A stretch of DNA of 64,000 bases from Acinetobacter gerneri DSM 14967 = CIP 107464 = MTCC 9824 (GCF_000368565.1 NZ_KB849543.1:314055-378054), one strand, 5' to 3'. Shown: positions 55,367 to 64,000, numbered from the stretch's first letter. Translations and numbers: made by a program. Notes: generated from the sequence alone by a model not told the origin.

Positions 55367-56767
55367 ATGACAAGAAAGAACATAAAATTAGAAATTTCTG
55401 CCGATTTATCTGATTACATGCGGCAAAATATTGAAAAATATTGGGAAACTGAAGAGAAAACTACTAGATATAAAAATGCTATTCAATGGATTGTAAAAAG
55501 GGCTCGCTTCTCAGATATTGACGCTTTTGAAAAATATATAGCTAGACATAGTTTTGTCATCATTACTGACGAGCGAATGAGATGTTTAAACTGTGATCAG
55601 CAGGTTACTGCCAGAACACGTAAAGAATTAGATGACGCAATAGCGAAAGGTTTTAATTCAGAACTTTATTGTAGAGATTGTACGAGTATTCTAGGGTTTA
55701 GTTCAAAATTAAATTGCAAAAAAGATACGACCTCTTTAATAAAAAAAACTGCAAAACCCTCTAGTTCAAAGGAAAAATATATAAAGGATGGGAATATTCC
55801 AGTAAATGAATTGGCAAAAAGTGTAATTAATAGTATTGAAAATATAATTCAATCAAAATATTTTTTTTTATTTATAAATGGTGAATTAAATTTAACATAT
55901 CTTGAAAAAATATATTTGTATCTTATTGCTCTTAAATGCCAAGTAAATGAATTTGGAAAATTAAATAAAGAAATTTGGCAAGATATGTTTATCACTGAAA
56001 GGGCTGATAAAAATTTTTTAATTAAATCACTATATAGAAAAAAAGTAATTTTTAACACTAAAAAATGTGAGGACGTTATAGAAATTCTTAATAAAAATAA
56101 TGTGTTATTTGTTAAGAAACCTCATTTGATAGATTTGGAATTAAAAAATAAATTTCAAAAATATCGATACCTTTTTTTAGAAGAAAATACTTTCTTAAAT
56201 TTCGATCTAAATTATGACAGTTTTAATGAAATGTTAGAAGATTTAAGAAATCAATTCGATTCCTACGAGCTAGATTACTTAGATGTTAAAGAAATAAGAG
56301 AGTTTATTCTTGAGCAAAAAATTATAGATGCATATCAATTGATTTCAAATATACAAAAATTTAGACCAATTCCAATTGAAAAATCTATCGAGTTGGATTG
56401 TGTGCTTGTTGAATTAGTTGAAAAGTATAACCTCTTGGTTGTGAATAGTTTGTTAAATTTTCAAGCGGATAAAGTAGCTTCTAGTTTGTATAGCTTAGAA
56501 CATAGAGAACACAAGGATCGAGATCATTATTTTGTAAATAAAATGTTTATTGCAAGGATCACATCATATCTAGAATATTGTAAGTTAAATAATAAAATTC
56601 CTTCTCATATACGCGGTATTGGACCAAATTGGAGTTATACCTCCTTAGAGTATTTTGTCAGTAAAAGTATAATAAACGAGGGACTATCTTGGACTACTTT
56701 TAGTGGTGATGAATTAATTCACAAGTGGTTGAATAGTGAAAAAGTAACCATCAAACCAGATCTTTAA
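55367..56767 (+). CDS. Unknown protein with a four-cysteine zinc-ribbon motif (island gene)
   Basis: A 466-residue soluble protein that I cannot place in a family. The first 60 residues are basic and helical (MTRKNIKLEISADLSDYMRQ). A CxxC pair at C73/C76 (CLNC) and another at C102/C105 (CRDC), 25 residues apart, look like a zinc ribbon. The C-terminal two thirds are rich in Lys, Asn, Ile and Leu, with regular helices and no catalytic motif that I can see. AAAAAGGTG precedes the ATG. It is the first gene of the segment inserted in greB and is far more AT-rich than its housekeeping neighbours. Context suggests a defence or mobility role; that is inference. Confidence 0.7.
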   Translation: MTRKNIKLEISADLSDYMRQNIEKYWETEEKTTRYKNAIQWIVKRARFSDIDAFEKYIARHSFVIITDERMRCLNCDQQVTARTRKELDDAIAKGFNSELYCRDCTSILGFSSKLNCKKDTTSLIKKTAKPSSSKEKYIKDGNIPVNELAKSVINSIENIIQSKYFFLFINGELNLTYLEKIYLYLIALKCQVNEFGKLNKEIWQDMFITERADKNFLIKSLYRKKVIFNTKKCEDVIEILNKNNVLFVKKPHLIDLELKNKFQKYRYLFLEENTFLNFDLNYDSFNEMLEDLRNQFDSYELDYLDVKEIREFILEQKIIDAYQLISNIQKFRPIPIEKSIELDCVLVELVEKYNLLVVNSLLNFQADKVASSLYSLEHREHKDRDHYFVNKMFIARITSYLEYCKLNNKIPSHIRGIGPNWSYTSLEYFVSKSIINEGLSWTTFSGDELIHKWLNSEKVTIKPDL

Positions 56768-56895
56768 TTTTGAACAATAGACGTTGCTAATCAAGATTTA
56801 AACGGTGACTTTTGATAAGATTGACTCAACTTTTTATTGATTCGGTAATACCCCCATTTTTAATTGAATTAATGGGTAGAAAATCTAAAGCCTTG

Positions 56896-57642
56896 TTATT
56901 GTTTAAAAATAGGTGGACAACCATTTACTGACATATGAGGTCGTTCATGATTATAAAAGTACTGCCAGTCAGTTGTATAGTCCTGCACCTCGCTCAGATC
57001 TCGAAATAAATATTGATTTAGACACTCATAACGTACTGTACGATTAAATCGCTCAACATATGCATTTTGCTGTGGATTGCCTGGTTGAGTAAATACATGC
57101 TCAATACCATGCTGATCACACCACTTTTCCATCAGCTCACTTATATACTCTGGGCCATTGTCGGTTCTAATGCGTTTAGGTTTACCTCGCCATTCAATGA
57201 GCTGATCAAGTCCTCTCAGCACACGTTCTGCTGGCAACGAAAAGTCAATCAATATATCCAATGACTCGCGATTATAGTCATCAATCACGTTGTGAACTCG
57301 ATAACTACGTCCATCACTGAGTTGATCATACATAAAGTCCATTGACCATGATTCATTCTTAGCTGTCGGTACTGCAAGGGTTTCAGGCTGTTCTCGTTTA
57401 ATCCGCTTATTAGGCTTGATTCTTAAATTAAGCTCAAGCTCCTTATAAATGCGATAGACACGTTTGTGGTTCCATTTGTATTTTTTAACATTACGCAAAT
57501 ACAGGAAACAAAGCTTGAAGCCCCATGTTTTATGATCATTGGTTAATTGAATCAACCATTCGGCAATCTGTTGATTCTCTTCATCTAAACGAGCTTTATA
57601 GCGATAACACGTTTGACTGACTTTAAAAATTAAGCAGGCCAT
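56896..57642 (-). CDS. IS3-family transposase OrfB
   Basis: The DDE catalytic part of the IS3-family transposase, 248 residues from this ATG. Catalytic residues are in WSMDFMYDQL, RTDNGPEYISELM and NAYVERFNRTVRYE. The same frame extends upstream to the A6G slip site at 57711-57717 (VLRPVQRKSLAQQATEQ...), so the functional product is most likely an OrfAB fusion made by -1 frameshifting. The frame is intact, so the element may be active. Confidence 0.92.
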   Translation of the reverse strand: MACLIFKVSQTCYRYKARLDEENQQIAEWLIQLTNDHKTWGFKLCFLYLRNVKKYKWNHKRVYRIYKELELNLRIKPNKRIKREQPETLAVPTAKNESWSMDFMYDQLSDGRSYRVHNVIDDYNRESLDILIDFSLPAERVLRGLDQLIEWRGKPKRIRTDNGPEYISELMEKWCDQHGIEHVFTQPGNPQQNAYVERFNRTVRYECLNQYLFRDLSEVQDYTTDWQYFYNHERPHMSVNGCPPIFKQ

Positions 57643-57704
57643 GCTGATTGAAATCTTAAATTGCTCAGTAGCTTGCTGAGCAAGTGACTTTCGCTGAACA
57701 GGCC

Positions 57705-57971
57705 TTAAAACTTTTTTAAAAGTGCATCTTGCAAGATGTCTGACTTTAGCCGCTCATCAGCATACATGCGTTTTAAACGGGCATTTTCAGCCTCAAGTTC
57801 TTTAAGCCGCGTCATCATTGAAAGATCCATGCCGCCATATTTGGACTTCCACTTGTAGAATGTAGCAGAGCTCATACCATGTTCGCGGCACAAGTTCGGT
57901 ATGGGTGTTCCTGCTTCAGCTTGCTTCAAGATACTCATGATCAAGCTGTCTGAATACTTAGATGTTTTCAT
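57705..57971 (-). CDS. IS3-family transposase OrfA
   Basis: An 88-residue helix-turn-helix protein (SDSLIMSILKQAEAGTPIPNLCREHGMSSATFYKWKSKYGG) with a C-terminal leucine-zipper-like helix (LKELEAENARLKRMYADERLKSDIL). It ends just after the slip site AAAAAAG, where -1 frameshifting would give OrfAB. The motifs suggest the IS407/IS51-like part of the family; I cannot settle which. Confidence 0.9.
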   Translation of the reverse strand: MKTSKYSDSLIMSILKQAEAGTPIPNLCREHGMSSATFYKWKSKYGGMDLSMMTRLKELEAENARLKRMYADERLKSDILQDALLKKF

Positions 57972-58055
57972 AGAAAATCTCCTTAAATCAAGGTTATTCG
58001 ATTTTCTACTTTTAAACTCAATTATTTTTAGGGAGGATTACCATTCAATATTTTT

Positions 58056-59591
58056 ATGCCGTTATTAGATTGGGTGAATCGAAACCAAGCTGAAGAAACA
58101 GCAACTCGAGTTCCATATCACCTCTTAAAATTCGAAAAATCATATGGTGATGTTAAACAGGCAAAAGAAAACCTGATTATCCAAGGTGACAATTTACAGG
58201 CATTGAAAGCATTGCTCCCACTTTATGGTGGACAGGTAAAATGTATTTTTATTGATCCACCCTATAACACCCAATCAGCTTTTGAGCACTATGACGATAA
58301 ATTAGAACATGCTCAGTGGCTTTCTATGATGTACCCACGCTTGCAACTGCTTAAAGACCTTCTGGCAGAAGACGGTTCTATTTGGATTACGTTAGATGAT
58401 AACGAATCACATTATTTAAAAGTGTTATGTGATGAAGTATTTAGTCGTAAAAATTTTGTACGGAATATTGTTTGGCAAAAAAAATATACTGTTGCAAATG
58501 ATTCAAAAGGTATTCCTGATTCACATGATCATATTTTAGTTTATAGAAAATCAGATAAATTTCTGAGAAATTTACTACCACGTACCGAGAAGCAAAATCA
58601 ACTTTATAAATATGATGATAATGATGGTCGAGGTAGATGGCGTACAGATAATTTAACTGTGAAAACTCTTTCCCAAGCTTATCTATATCCTATAACGAAC
58701 CCTAACACTGGCAAAGAGTATTTACCTAGTGCAGGGAGATGTTGGTTAACTAGTTCAGATAATATGCTCAAGCTGATTAATGATAATAGGATCTACTGGG
58801 GGAAAAAAGGTGACGGTGCTCCTCAATTAAAGCGATATTTATCCGAAGTTCAAGATGGGATTCTTCCAACATCATGGTGGACTTTTGATGAGGTCGGTCA
58901 TAATGATGAATCACGTAAGGAACAAAAAGTCTTTTTTGGTAGTGAAGCTTTTAGCACTCCTAAACCTGAAAGACTAATTACACAAATTTTAAAAATTGCC
59001 ACTAATACAAATGATATGGTCTTAGACTCTTTTTTAGGTTCAGGCACAACAGCTGCTGTTGCTCATAAAATGGGAAGACGTTATATCGGTATTGAAATGG
59101 GTGAACATGCAAATACCCATGTGATTCCACGGCTTGAAAAAGTGATTGAAGGCGAACAAGGTGGTATCTCTTCTACTGTGAACTGGCAAGGTGGTGGCGG
59201 TTTTAGCTTCTATACTTTAGGTGGTTCTGTTTTTGATGATAATGGTTTCTTAAATGCTGATGTGAAGTTTAAAGATCTCGCTAGTTATGTTTGGTGGTTA
59301 GAAACAAAATTTGCCTTAAACCAAACTGAAAACTTTGATAATCCATTCTTAGGTATTCATGAAGGCACAGCCTACTACTTGCTTTATAACGGTATTTTAG
59401 GTGATCGACGACCAAATGGTGGGAATGTCCTTACATCATCTGTATTGAATCATTTGAATGAATGTCATGCCCACGACGGTAAACGAATCGTGATTGGCGA
59501 AGCCTCTCGTTTAAGTCCTGCTCGATTGGAAGCATTGAATATCGAGTTTAAACAAATTCCATATTCACTTTATGGCAATAAGGCTAAGTAA
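58056..59591 (+). CDS. mod: Type III restriction-modification methyltransferase (Mod)
   Basis: A 511-residue DNA adenine methyltransferase of the beta class: the catalytic motif DPPY (D67-Y70, in FIDPPYNTQ) comes before the SAM-binding motif FLGSGTT (326-332). The central variable region (~130-270) should determine the target sequence. It opens MPLLDWVNRNQAEETATRVPYHLL, like known type III Mod proteins, so the frame appears complete. No ribosome site remains near the ATG, and the IS3 element ends 13 bases upstream, so its transcription may now depend on the element. The res gene follows nine bases later. Confidence 0.92.
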   Translation: MPLLDWVNRNQAEETATRVPYHLLKFEKSYGDVKQAKENLIIQGDNLQALKALLPLYGGQVKCIFIDPPYNTQSAFEHYDDKLEHAQWLSMMYPRLQLLKDLLAEDGSIWITLDDNESHYLKVLCDEVFSRKNFVRNIVWQKKYTVANDSKGIPDSHDHILVYRKSDKFLRNLLPRTEKQNQLYKYDDNDGRGRWRTDNLTVKTLSQAYLYPITNPNTGKEYLPSAGRCWLTSSDNMLKLINDNRIYWGKKGDGAPQLKRYLSEVQDGILPTSWWTFDEVGHNDESRKEQKVFFGSEAFSTPKPERLITQILKIATNTNDMVLDSFLGSGTTAAVAHKMGRRYIGIEMGEHANTHVIPRLEKVIEGEQGGISSTVNWQGGGGFSFYTLGGSVFDDNGFLNADVKFKDLASYVWWLETKFALNQTENFDNPFLGIHEGTAYYLLYNGILGDRRPNGGNVLTSSVLNHLNECHAHDGKRIVIGEASRLSPARLEALNIEFKQIPYSLYGNKAK

Positions 59592-59600
59592 GGATTACTC

Positions 59601-62294
59601 ATGTCACTTCAATTAAAAAATTATCAAAATCAGTCTTTACAAGCTTTGGAGCAATTTTTTACTTTGGCTGCATCATTTGGGGCTGAAAGAGCTTTTAAGC
59701 AGTGTGTGAGCGAAAATATTCAATATAACGACCGCTTAGATGGTATTCCAAGCGTATGTCTGCGTGTTCCCACAGGCGGTGGTAAAACCTTACTAGCATC
59801 ACATAGTATTCCTATCGCTGCTCGAAATTATGCAAATACAGATACGCCTATTGTTTTGTGGCTTGTTCCAACAGATATGATTCGTCAGCAAACACTTACA
59901 GCTTTGGCAGATGTAACACACCCTTATAGACAAGCTTTGCAAGGTTATTATGGTGATAAATTAAAAATTTGTGATATTGAAAGTCTACAAACATTAAATA
60001 AACATGATGTTAATCAGTCTTGTATTGTGATTGTGACTACCATTCAGATTTTTAATATCGACAAAGAAAAAACATTCCAACGCAATGCCTACGCTTTTGA
60101 TGAATCTTTAAGTGAGCATTTCACTGGTCTGACAGATTTCCAGACTCAAAATATGGATAGAGTTACGGCAGATACATTGCAATATCAGCCATTCTTGACC
60201 GAAAAAGATATAGGGCGTGTAAAGCATTCGTTGGTGAATTTCTTTAATCTGCACCGACCTATTATCATTGTCGATGAGGCGCACAAAAACCGTGGCGGTA
60301 AGACTTTCTTCCCTACACTTAAGCGGTTAAATCCAAGTTGTTTGGTCGAGCTAACAGCAACACCAAAAGATAATAATGTGCTTTATTCAGTATCTGCTGC
60401 TGAACTCAAAGTCGCTGAGATGATTAAGCTTCCAGTTGTACTTACTGAACATCCTCATAGTTGGCAGGACTGTATTCGTGATGCACTTATTCAGCGTAAA
60501 AAATTAGAGTTAATTGCACAAAAAGAAAAAGAATATATTCGCCCTATTTTATTGATCCAAGCTCAAGATAAAAATGGTGAAGCAAATGTTGATACTGTCA
60601 AGCAACACTTATTGAGTGAATACGGAGAAGAGATCACTGAAGAATGGATAGCGATCTCTACAGGGCAAACCAAAGAGCTTGAAGATGAAAATCTGTTTAG
60701 CCCTACGAGTAAAGTGAAGATTGTCATCACGGTAGAAGCTTTGAAAGAGGGCTGGGATTGTTCTTTTGCATATGTATTGGCAAGTTTGCAAAACATTAAC
60801 TCAGCTACTGATGTCGAGCAGCTATTAGGACGTGTTTTGCGTATGCCTTACGCAAAATTACGCCAAAACGATGAACTCAACAAAGCCTATGCTCATGTTA
60901 TTTCTAGTTCGATAGCTCAAGCGACCATGCTACTGAAAGACCGTATGGTACAAAATATGGGCTTTAATAAATGGGAAGCTGATACAGCTATTGTTGTGAA
61001 TCCTCAACCTGAATTAGATCTAGGTCAAACAGGTAGTGGTGGAATCAAACCTAATGCTCCTGAAGTCATTATTTCTGTACCTTTTGAGGTAAAGGCAGAT
61101 ACTATTCCTACTGAGTTACAACCTTCAGTTCAGAAACTAGATAACAGTCAAGGTACATCTTTAGTTATCAATAAAGGTACAACTGACGAAGAATTTGACC
61201 AAATTGAACAGGCTATTATTGATCAAGCAACTCCGAAGCAAAAAGTACAAGTCAAAGAAGCCTTTGATGATGCTCGTGCTGAACGACAAGCTCATCAAGC
61301 ACCAGAGAACTGGAATGCTACATTTGCATTAATTCCGCAATTAGGTTTGTTTGTAGATGGTGAGTGGCAAGTAGCTGATAAAGAGACAATTGAAGACTCT
61401 GTGGAATGGAATCTTCTTGATTTCCCTGTACAGCTCGAAGGCTTTAATATAAGAGAAACTGTAAACAGTTTTGAAATTGATCTAAATATAGAAGATCAAG
61501 AATTAAAGTATGGACAATTAGGTAGGCAACAAATTCAATTTTCTGACATGCCAACACTTATCACTGAAAATGATTTACTAAACTGGCTCGATCGCAAAGT
61601 AAAACGTCAAGGTTTGACACAAATCCAATTACGAGCTTATTTAACAAAGCTAATCAGTTATTTGCTGAATGTAAGAAATTTTACTTTAACTCAGTTACAT
61701 CGTGCTCAGTTCCAATTATCACTTGCTGTTTCAAATGAATTAGACCGCTTATTCGAGCTTGCTCGTAAAAAGGCTTTTCAGGGTGATTTATTTAGTCAGT
61801 TACATGTTGCTAATGAGCCAAAACTTGAAAATAGTTTTGAATTTAAGCGTGGCATGTATCCAGTTAAGAAGCCTTATCGTGGTAGTTTCAAGTTTAAGAA
61901 ACATTTCTATGCCCAAATTGATGATTTAAAAGAAAAAACAGACGGTGGTAATATTTCTGAAGAGTTCCAATGTGCTCAGTTATTAGACTTACATCCTAAA
62001 GTAAAATATTGGGTGAGAAATATTCCTAAGCAACCTCAATATTCTTTTTGGCTACCAACTGAAAAAGACTATTTTTACCCTGACTTTGTAGCTGAATTGG
62101 TTGATGGTTCTATTTTTGTCTTAGAGTACAAAGGTGGGCATTTAGATACTGCTGATGATGCTCGTGTAAAGAATGCTATTGGTAAGCAATGGGCTAAAGA
62201 TAGTAATGGCAAACGAATATTCTTGATGGCTAAAAAGCAAGATGACGTTGGACGTAGTTTGGAAGAGCAGATTAACCAAATTTTAATAAGCTAA
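59601..62294 (+). CDS. res: Type III restriction endonuclease (Res)
   Basis: An 897-residue helicase-nuclease that works in complex with Mod. Helicase motifs: Walker A VPTGGGKT (56-63), DEAH box VDEAHKN (224-230), VELTATP, and motif VI LGRVLRMPY. The C-terminal nuclease has a PD-(D/E)xK arrangement, YPDFVAELVDGSIFVLEYKGGH (D828, E842, K844). All regions are present, so the enzyme may be active. AAGGA precedes the ATG. A terminator follows it. Confidence 0.94.
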   Translation: MSLQLKNYQNQSLQALEQFFTLAASFGAERAFKQCVSENIQYNDRLDGIPSVCLRVPTGGGKTLLASHSIPIAARNYANTDTPIVLWLVPTDMIRQQTLTALADVTHPYRQALQGYYGDKLKICDIESLQTLNKHDVNQSCIVIVTTIQIFNIDKEKTFQRNAYAFDESLSEHFTGLTDFQTQNMDRVTADTLQYQPFLTEKDIGRVKHSLVNFFNLHRPIIIVDEAHKNRGGKTFFPTLKRLNPSCLVELTATPKDNNVLYSVSAAELKVAEMIKLPVVLTEHPHSWQDCIRDALIQRKKLELIAQKEKEYIRPILLIQAQDKNGEANVDTVKQHLLSEYGEEITEEWIAISTGQTKELEDENLFSPTSKVKIVITVEALKEGWDCSFAYVLASLQNINSATDVEQLLGRVLRMPYAKLRQNDELNKAYAHVISSSIAQATMLLKDRMVQNMGFNKWEADTAIVVNPQPELDLGQTGSGGIKPNAPEVIISVPFEVKADTIPTELQPSVQKLDNSQGTSLVINKGTTDEEFDQIEQAIIDQATPKQKVQVKEAFDDARAERQAHQAPENWNATFALIPQLGLFVDGEWQVADKETIEDSVEWNLLDFPVQLEGFNIRETVNSFEIDLNIEDQELKYGQLGRQQIQFSDMPTLITENDLLNWLDRKVKRQGLTQIQLRAYLTKLISYLLNVRNFTLTQLHRAQFQLSLAVSNELDRLFELARKKAFQGDLFSQLHVANEPKLENSFEFKRGMYPVKKPYRGSFKFKKHFYAQIDDLKEKTDGGNISEEFQCAQLLDLHPKVKYWVRNIPKQPQYSFWLPTEKDYFYPDFVAELVDGSIFVLEYKGGHLDTADDARVKNAIGKQWAKDSNGKRIFLMAKKQDDVGRSLEEQINQILIS

Positions 62295-62308
62295 TTTCTA
62301 GATATTAA

Positions 62309-62340
62309 ATAAAACAGCACTTCATAGTGCTGTTTTATAT
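62309..62340 (+). terminator. Terminator after res
   Basis: AAAACAGCAC-TTCATA-GTGCTGTTTT with trailing TATAT, 16 bases past the res stop; it separates the R-M pair from the next gene. Confidence 0.8.
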
Positions 62341-62393
62341 TCTAAAATATTTTTAGAGTAGAATTTAATAATAAATTTATATGTGAGGGATGA

Positions 62394-64000
62394 ATGTTCA
62401 TATCAGCTATCAAAATAGAGAATTTTCGTAATTTTAAGCATCAAGAAATAAACTTTAATGAAGGTGTAAATGTAATAATTGGTCACAATAATGCTGGCAA
62501 AACCAATTTATTAACTGCCCTTTCTCTAGTAGTAAATCCTGATAAAAATAAAAGATTAGATGTTGATGATTTTAATAAAAATGTTCCATTTTCAGAGTTA
62601 AAGACATCCCCCCCTAAGATAAGTATTCAAGTCACTTTAAAAAAAGGATGTGATTCATTACCCGATGATTTAGCTATGGTTGCAAATTGGCTGACTAAGC
62701 TAGAATCTGATTTTGAGGCTAAATTGACTTATGAATTTTTTCTTCCAGAAAAAGAAGTGCCTAAATATATCTCTGCTATGTCAGAAATTGATGGAACTCA
62801 GGAAAATTGTCGAAATACGGCATGGAAAACAATAAAAAATGAATTTATACGACTTTATTCTTATAAAATTTACGGTGGCGAGATTGCTAATCGTGCTATA
62901 GCAGATGGGGAATCACTCAGCAAATTTGATTTTCAATTCTTAGATGCGATCCGAGATGTAGAAAGGGATATGCTAACAGGGAAAAATACATTATTAAAAA
63001 ATGTATTTGATTTCTTCATGGACTATGACATTAAAAGTGATTCCATAAAATCTGAAGAAAATAAAATTACAGAAATTAAAACACGAAAAAATAACTTTTT
63101 ATCAGACATAGAACCAGTAATTAATTCTATTCAAAAGCGTATGGAATTAGGGAAAGAACAAATATTATCTTATGCAGATGGGACAGGAGCTTCATTTAAT
63201 AAGGCTAAACCTAATTTTGAAGGGAATATTTCAGATATAGAAATGTTTTCTTTTCTAAGATTAATTATTGAATATGAAACAGGAATTAAAATACCAGCAA
63301 CTCATAATGGTTTAGGTTATAATAATCTGATTTTCATATCTTTATTGCTTGCAAAAATGCAAGTAAATTCTGACGGAAAGTATATGGGTGATAATGCAAA
63401 AGTATTTTCAGCGTTAGTTATTGAAGAGCCTGAAGCCCATCTCCATCCAGCAATGCAATATAAGTTCCTACAATTTTTAAAGAAGAATAAAAAAGAAGGA
63501 AAAGTACGACAAATTTTCGTAACTTCACATTCTACCCATATTACATCTGCGGTTTCACTTTCAGAAATTATTTGTCTGTACAAAGACGCTGATGAAACAA
63601 AGGTTAGTTATCCAGATAAGATTTTTCCTATTGATGGAAAAAGTAAGAGATATGTACAAAGGTTTTTAGATGCTACGAAATCAGACATTTTGTTTGCACA
63701 GAAAATTTTGTTTGTAGAAGGTATTGCTGAGCAATTACTAATGTCTATTTTTGCTGAATATCTTGATAAATCTTTAGAAGATCATCATGTTGCTGTAGTT
63801 AATGTTGGTGGAAGATACTTCAAACATTTCCTACATTTATTTGATAGTAATAAACAAAATACAATTTATAAAAAAGTCGCATGCATTACAGATATTGACC
63901 CTGTAAGGAAAAAGAAAAACACTGCTGACACTGCTGACACTGCTGACACTGCTGACACTGCTGACACTGCTGACACTGCTGACACTGCTGACACTGCTGA
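62394..64000 (+). CDS. OLD-family ATPase/TOPRIM nuclease, partial (runs off window)
   Basis: At least 535 residues with no stop in the window. The N-terminal ABC-type ATPase has Walker A GHNNAGKT (30-37), and further on ATHNGLGYNNLIFISLLLAK (signature-like) and ALVIEEPEAHLHPAMQYKFL (Walker B/D-loop) with VTSHSTHI. Next comes a TOPRIM domain: FVEGIAEQLL (E442) and CITDIDP (D500, D502). This is the layout of OLD nucleases and of Gabija GajA, phage-defence enzymes. Nine residues after D502... a 9-bp repeat ACTGCTGAC begins at 63921 and encodes Thr-Ala-Asp again and again to the window end. GTGAGGGA is the ribosome site. Confidence 0.88.
   Translation, partial: MFISAIKIENFRNFKHQEINFNEGVNVIIGHNNAGKTNLLTALSLVVNPDKNKRLDVDDFNKNVPFSELKTSPPKISIQVTLKKGCDSLPDDLAMVANWLTKLESDFEAKLTYEFFLPEKEVPKYISAMSEIDGTQENCRNTAWKTIKNEFIRLYSYKIYGGEIANRAIADGESLSKFDFQFLDAIRDVERDMLTGKNTLLKNVFDFFMDYDIKSDSIKSEENKITEIKTRKNNFLSDIEPVINSIQKRMELGKEQILSYADGTGASFNKAKPNFEGNISDIEMFSFLRLIIEYETGIKIPATHNGLGYNNLIFISLLLAKMQVNSDGKYMGDNAKVFSALVIEEPEAHLHPAMQYKFLQFLKKNKKEGKVRQIFVTSHSTHITSAVSLSEIICLYKDADETKVSYPDKIFPIDGKSKRYVQRFLDATKSDILFAQKILFVEGIAEQLLMSIFAEYLDKSLEDHHVAVVNVGGRYFKHFLHLFDSNKQNTIYKKVACITDIDPVRKKKNTADTADTADTADTADTADTADTADTA
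63921..64000 (+). repeat. 9-bp tandem repeat (ACTGCTGAC)n inside the nuclease gene
   Basis: Almost nine perfect copies are visible and the array is cut by the window edge. It is in frame (T-A-D per unit), so gain or loss of copies would not shift the frame. It lies just after the metal-binding DxD of the TOPRIM domain, following a basic VRKKKN. Confidence 0.97.

Larger units (their letters stand above)
56846..58042. mobile_element. IS3-family insertion sequence with 4-bp target duplication
   Basis: A 1,197-bp element. Its ends are imperfect inverted repeats beginning GGTAATACCCCC (left) and GGTAATCCTCCC (right, read inward), with TAATTGA and GTAGAAAATC blocks further in shared by both ends. 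The target site ATTC is duplicated at 56842-56845 and 58043-58046. It carries orfA and orfB on the minus strand. Removal would join ...TTATTGATTC to AATATTTTT-ATG of the type III mod gene, so it landed in the region just upstream of mod. Confidence 0.85.

Noticed and set aside
63921..64000. Assembly artefact at the window edge
   Set aside because: The repeat is perfectly in frame with the nuclease and starts well inside the gene; truncation is due to the window limit. Still, long-read confirmation of copy number would be wise.

Overview
The window looks like chromosomal DNA of an Acinetobacter species. It is AT-rich, and gene after gene matches Acinetobacter-type products: a GroEL ending in a GGM-rich tail, a complete acinetobactin-type siderophore locus, DgkA, HtpX, TtcA and an MltF-like transglycosylase. 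The siderophore locus has an entA-type gene attached and sits beside groEL, so I would not assume the species is A. baumannii.

Layout. 1-1056 is the 3' part of groEL. 1239-29732 is a siderophore island: ferric-siderophore reductase (bauF), NRPS genes (basA, basB, basD), uptake genes (bauD, bauC, bauE, bauB, bauA), histamine N-hydroxylase (basC), DHB ligase (basE), isochorismatase-ArCP (basF), histidine decarboxylase (basG), two ABC exporters (barA, barB), thioesterase (basH), phosphopantetheinyl transferase (basI), isochorismate synthase (basJ) and a DHB dehydrogenase (entA). Four Fur-box-like sites sit in the promoter gaps. Together the genes would make 2,3-dihydroxybenzoate from chorismate, histamine from histidine, then N-hydroxyhistamine, join these with threonine, export the product, and bring back and reduce the ferric complex. 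Noncoding repeats lie inside the locus: three ~360-bp multi-hairpin units between basA and basB, and a 54-bp tandem array between basH and basI.

29740-34721 holds a LysR regulator, a LysE-type exporter, a small coiled-coil ORF, an HTH regulator and a YadA-type trimeric autotransporter with a structured leader. 34880-54742 is mostly housekeeping and transport: DgkA, an IS30-family element, an exported metallo-beta-lactamase-fold protein, a GlpQ-type lipoprotein, an orphan RND pump, MgtE, a DUF4112-like protein, a porin, a POT peptide transporter, HtpX, lytic transglycosylases, TtcA and an SCP2-domain protein. Within it, 44290-46098 is a small islet flanked by ~42-bp direct repeats; it carries a frameshifted gene and an immunity-like gene.

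55108-64000 is a defence-type island. greB is cut after 47 recognisable codons. Then come an unknown zinc-ribbon protein, an IS3-family element with 4-bp target duplications, a type III restriction-modification pair (mod, res) and an OLD-family ATPase/TOPRIM nuclease. The nuclease runs off the window inside an in-frame 9-bp tandem repeat encoding (Thr-Ala-Asp)n. The greB break, the unknown gene and the repeat-bearing nuclease are the parts most worth following up.
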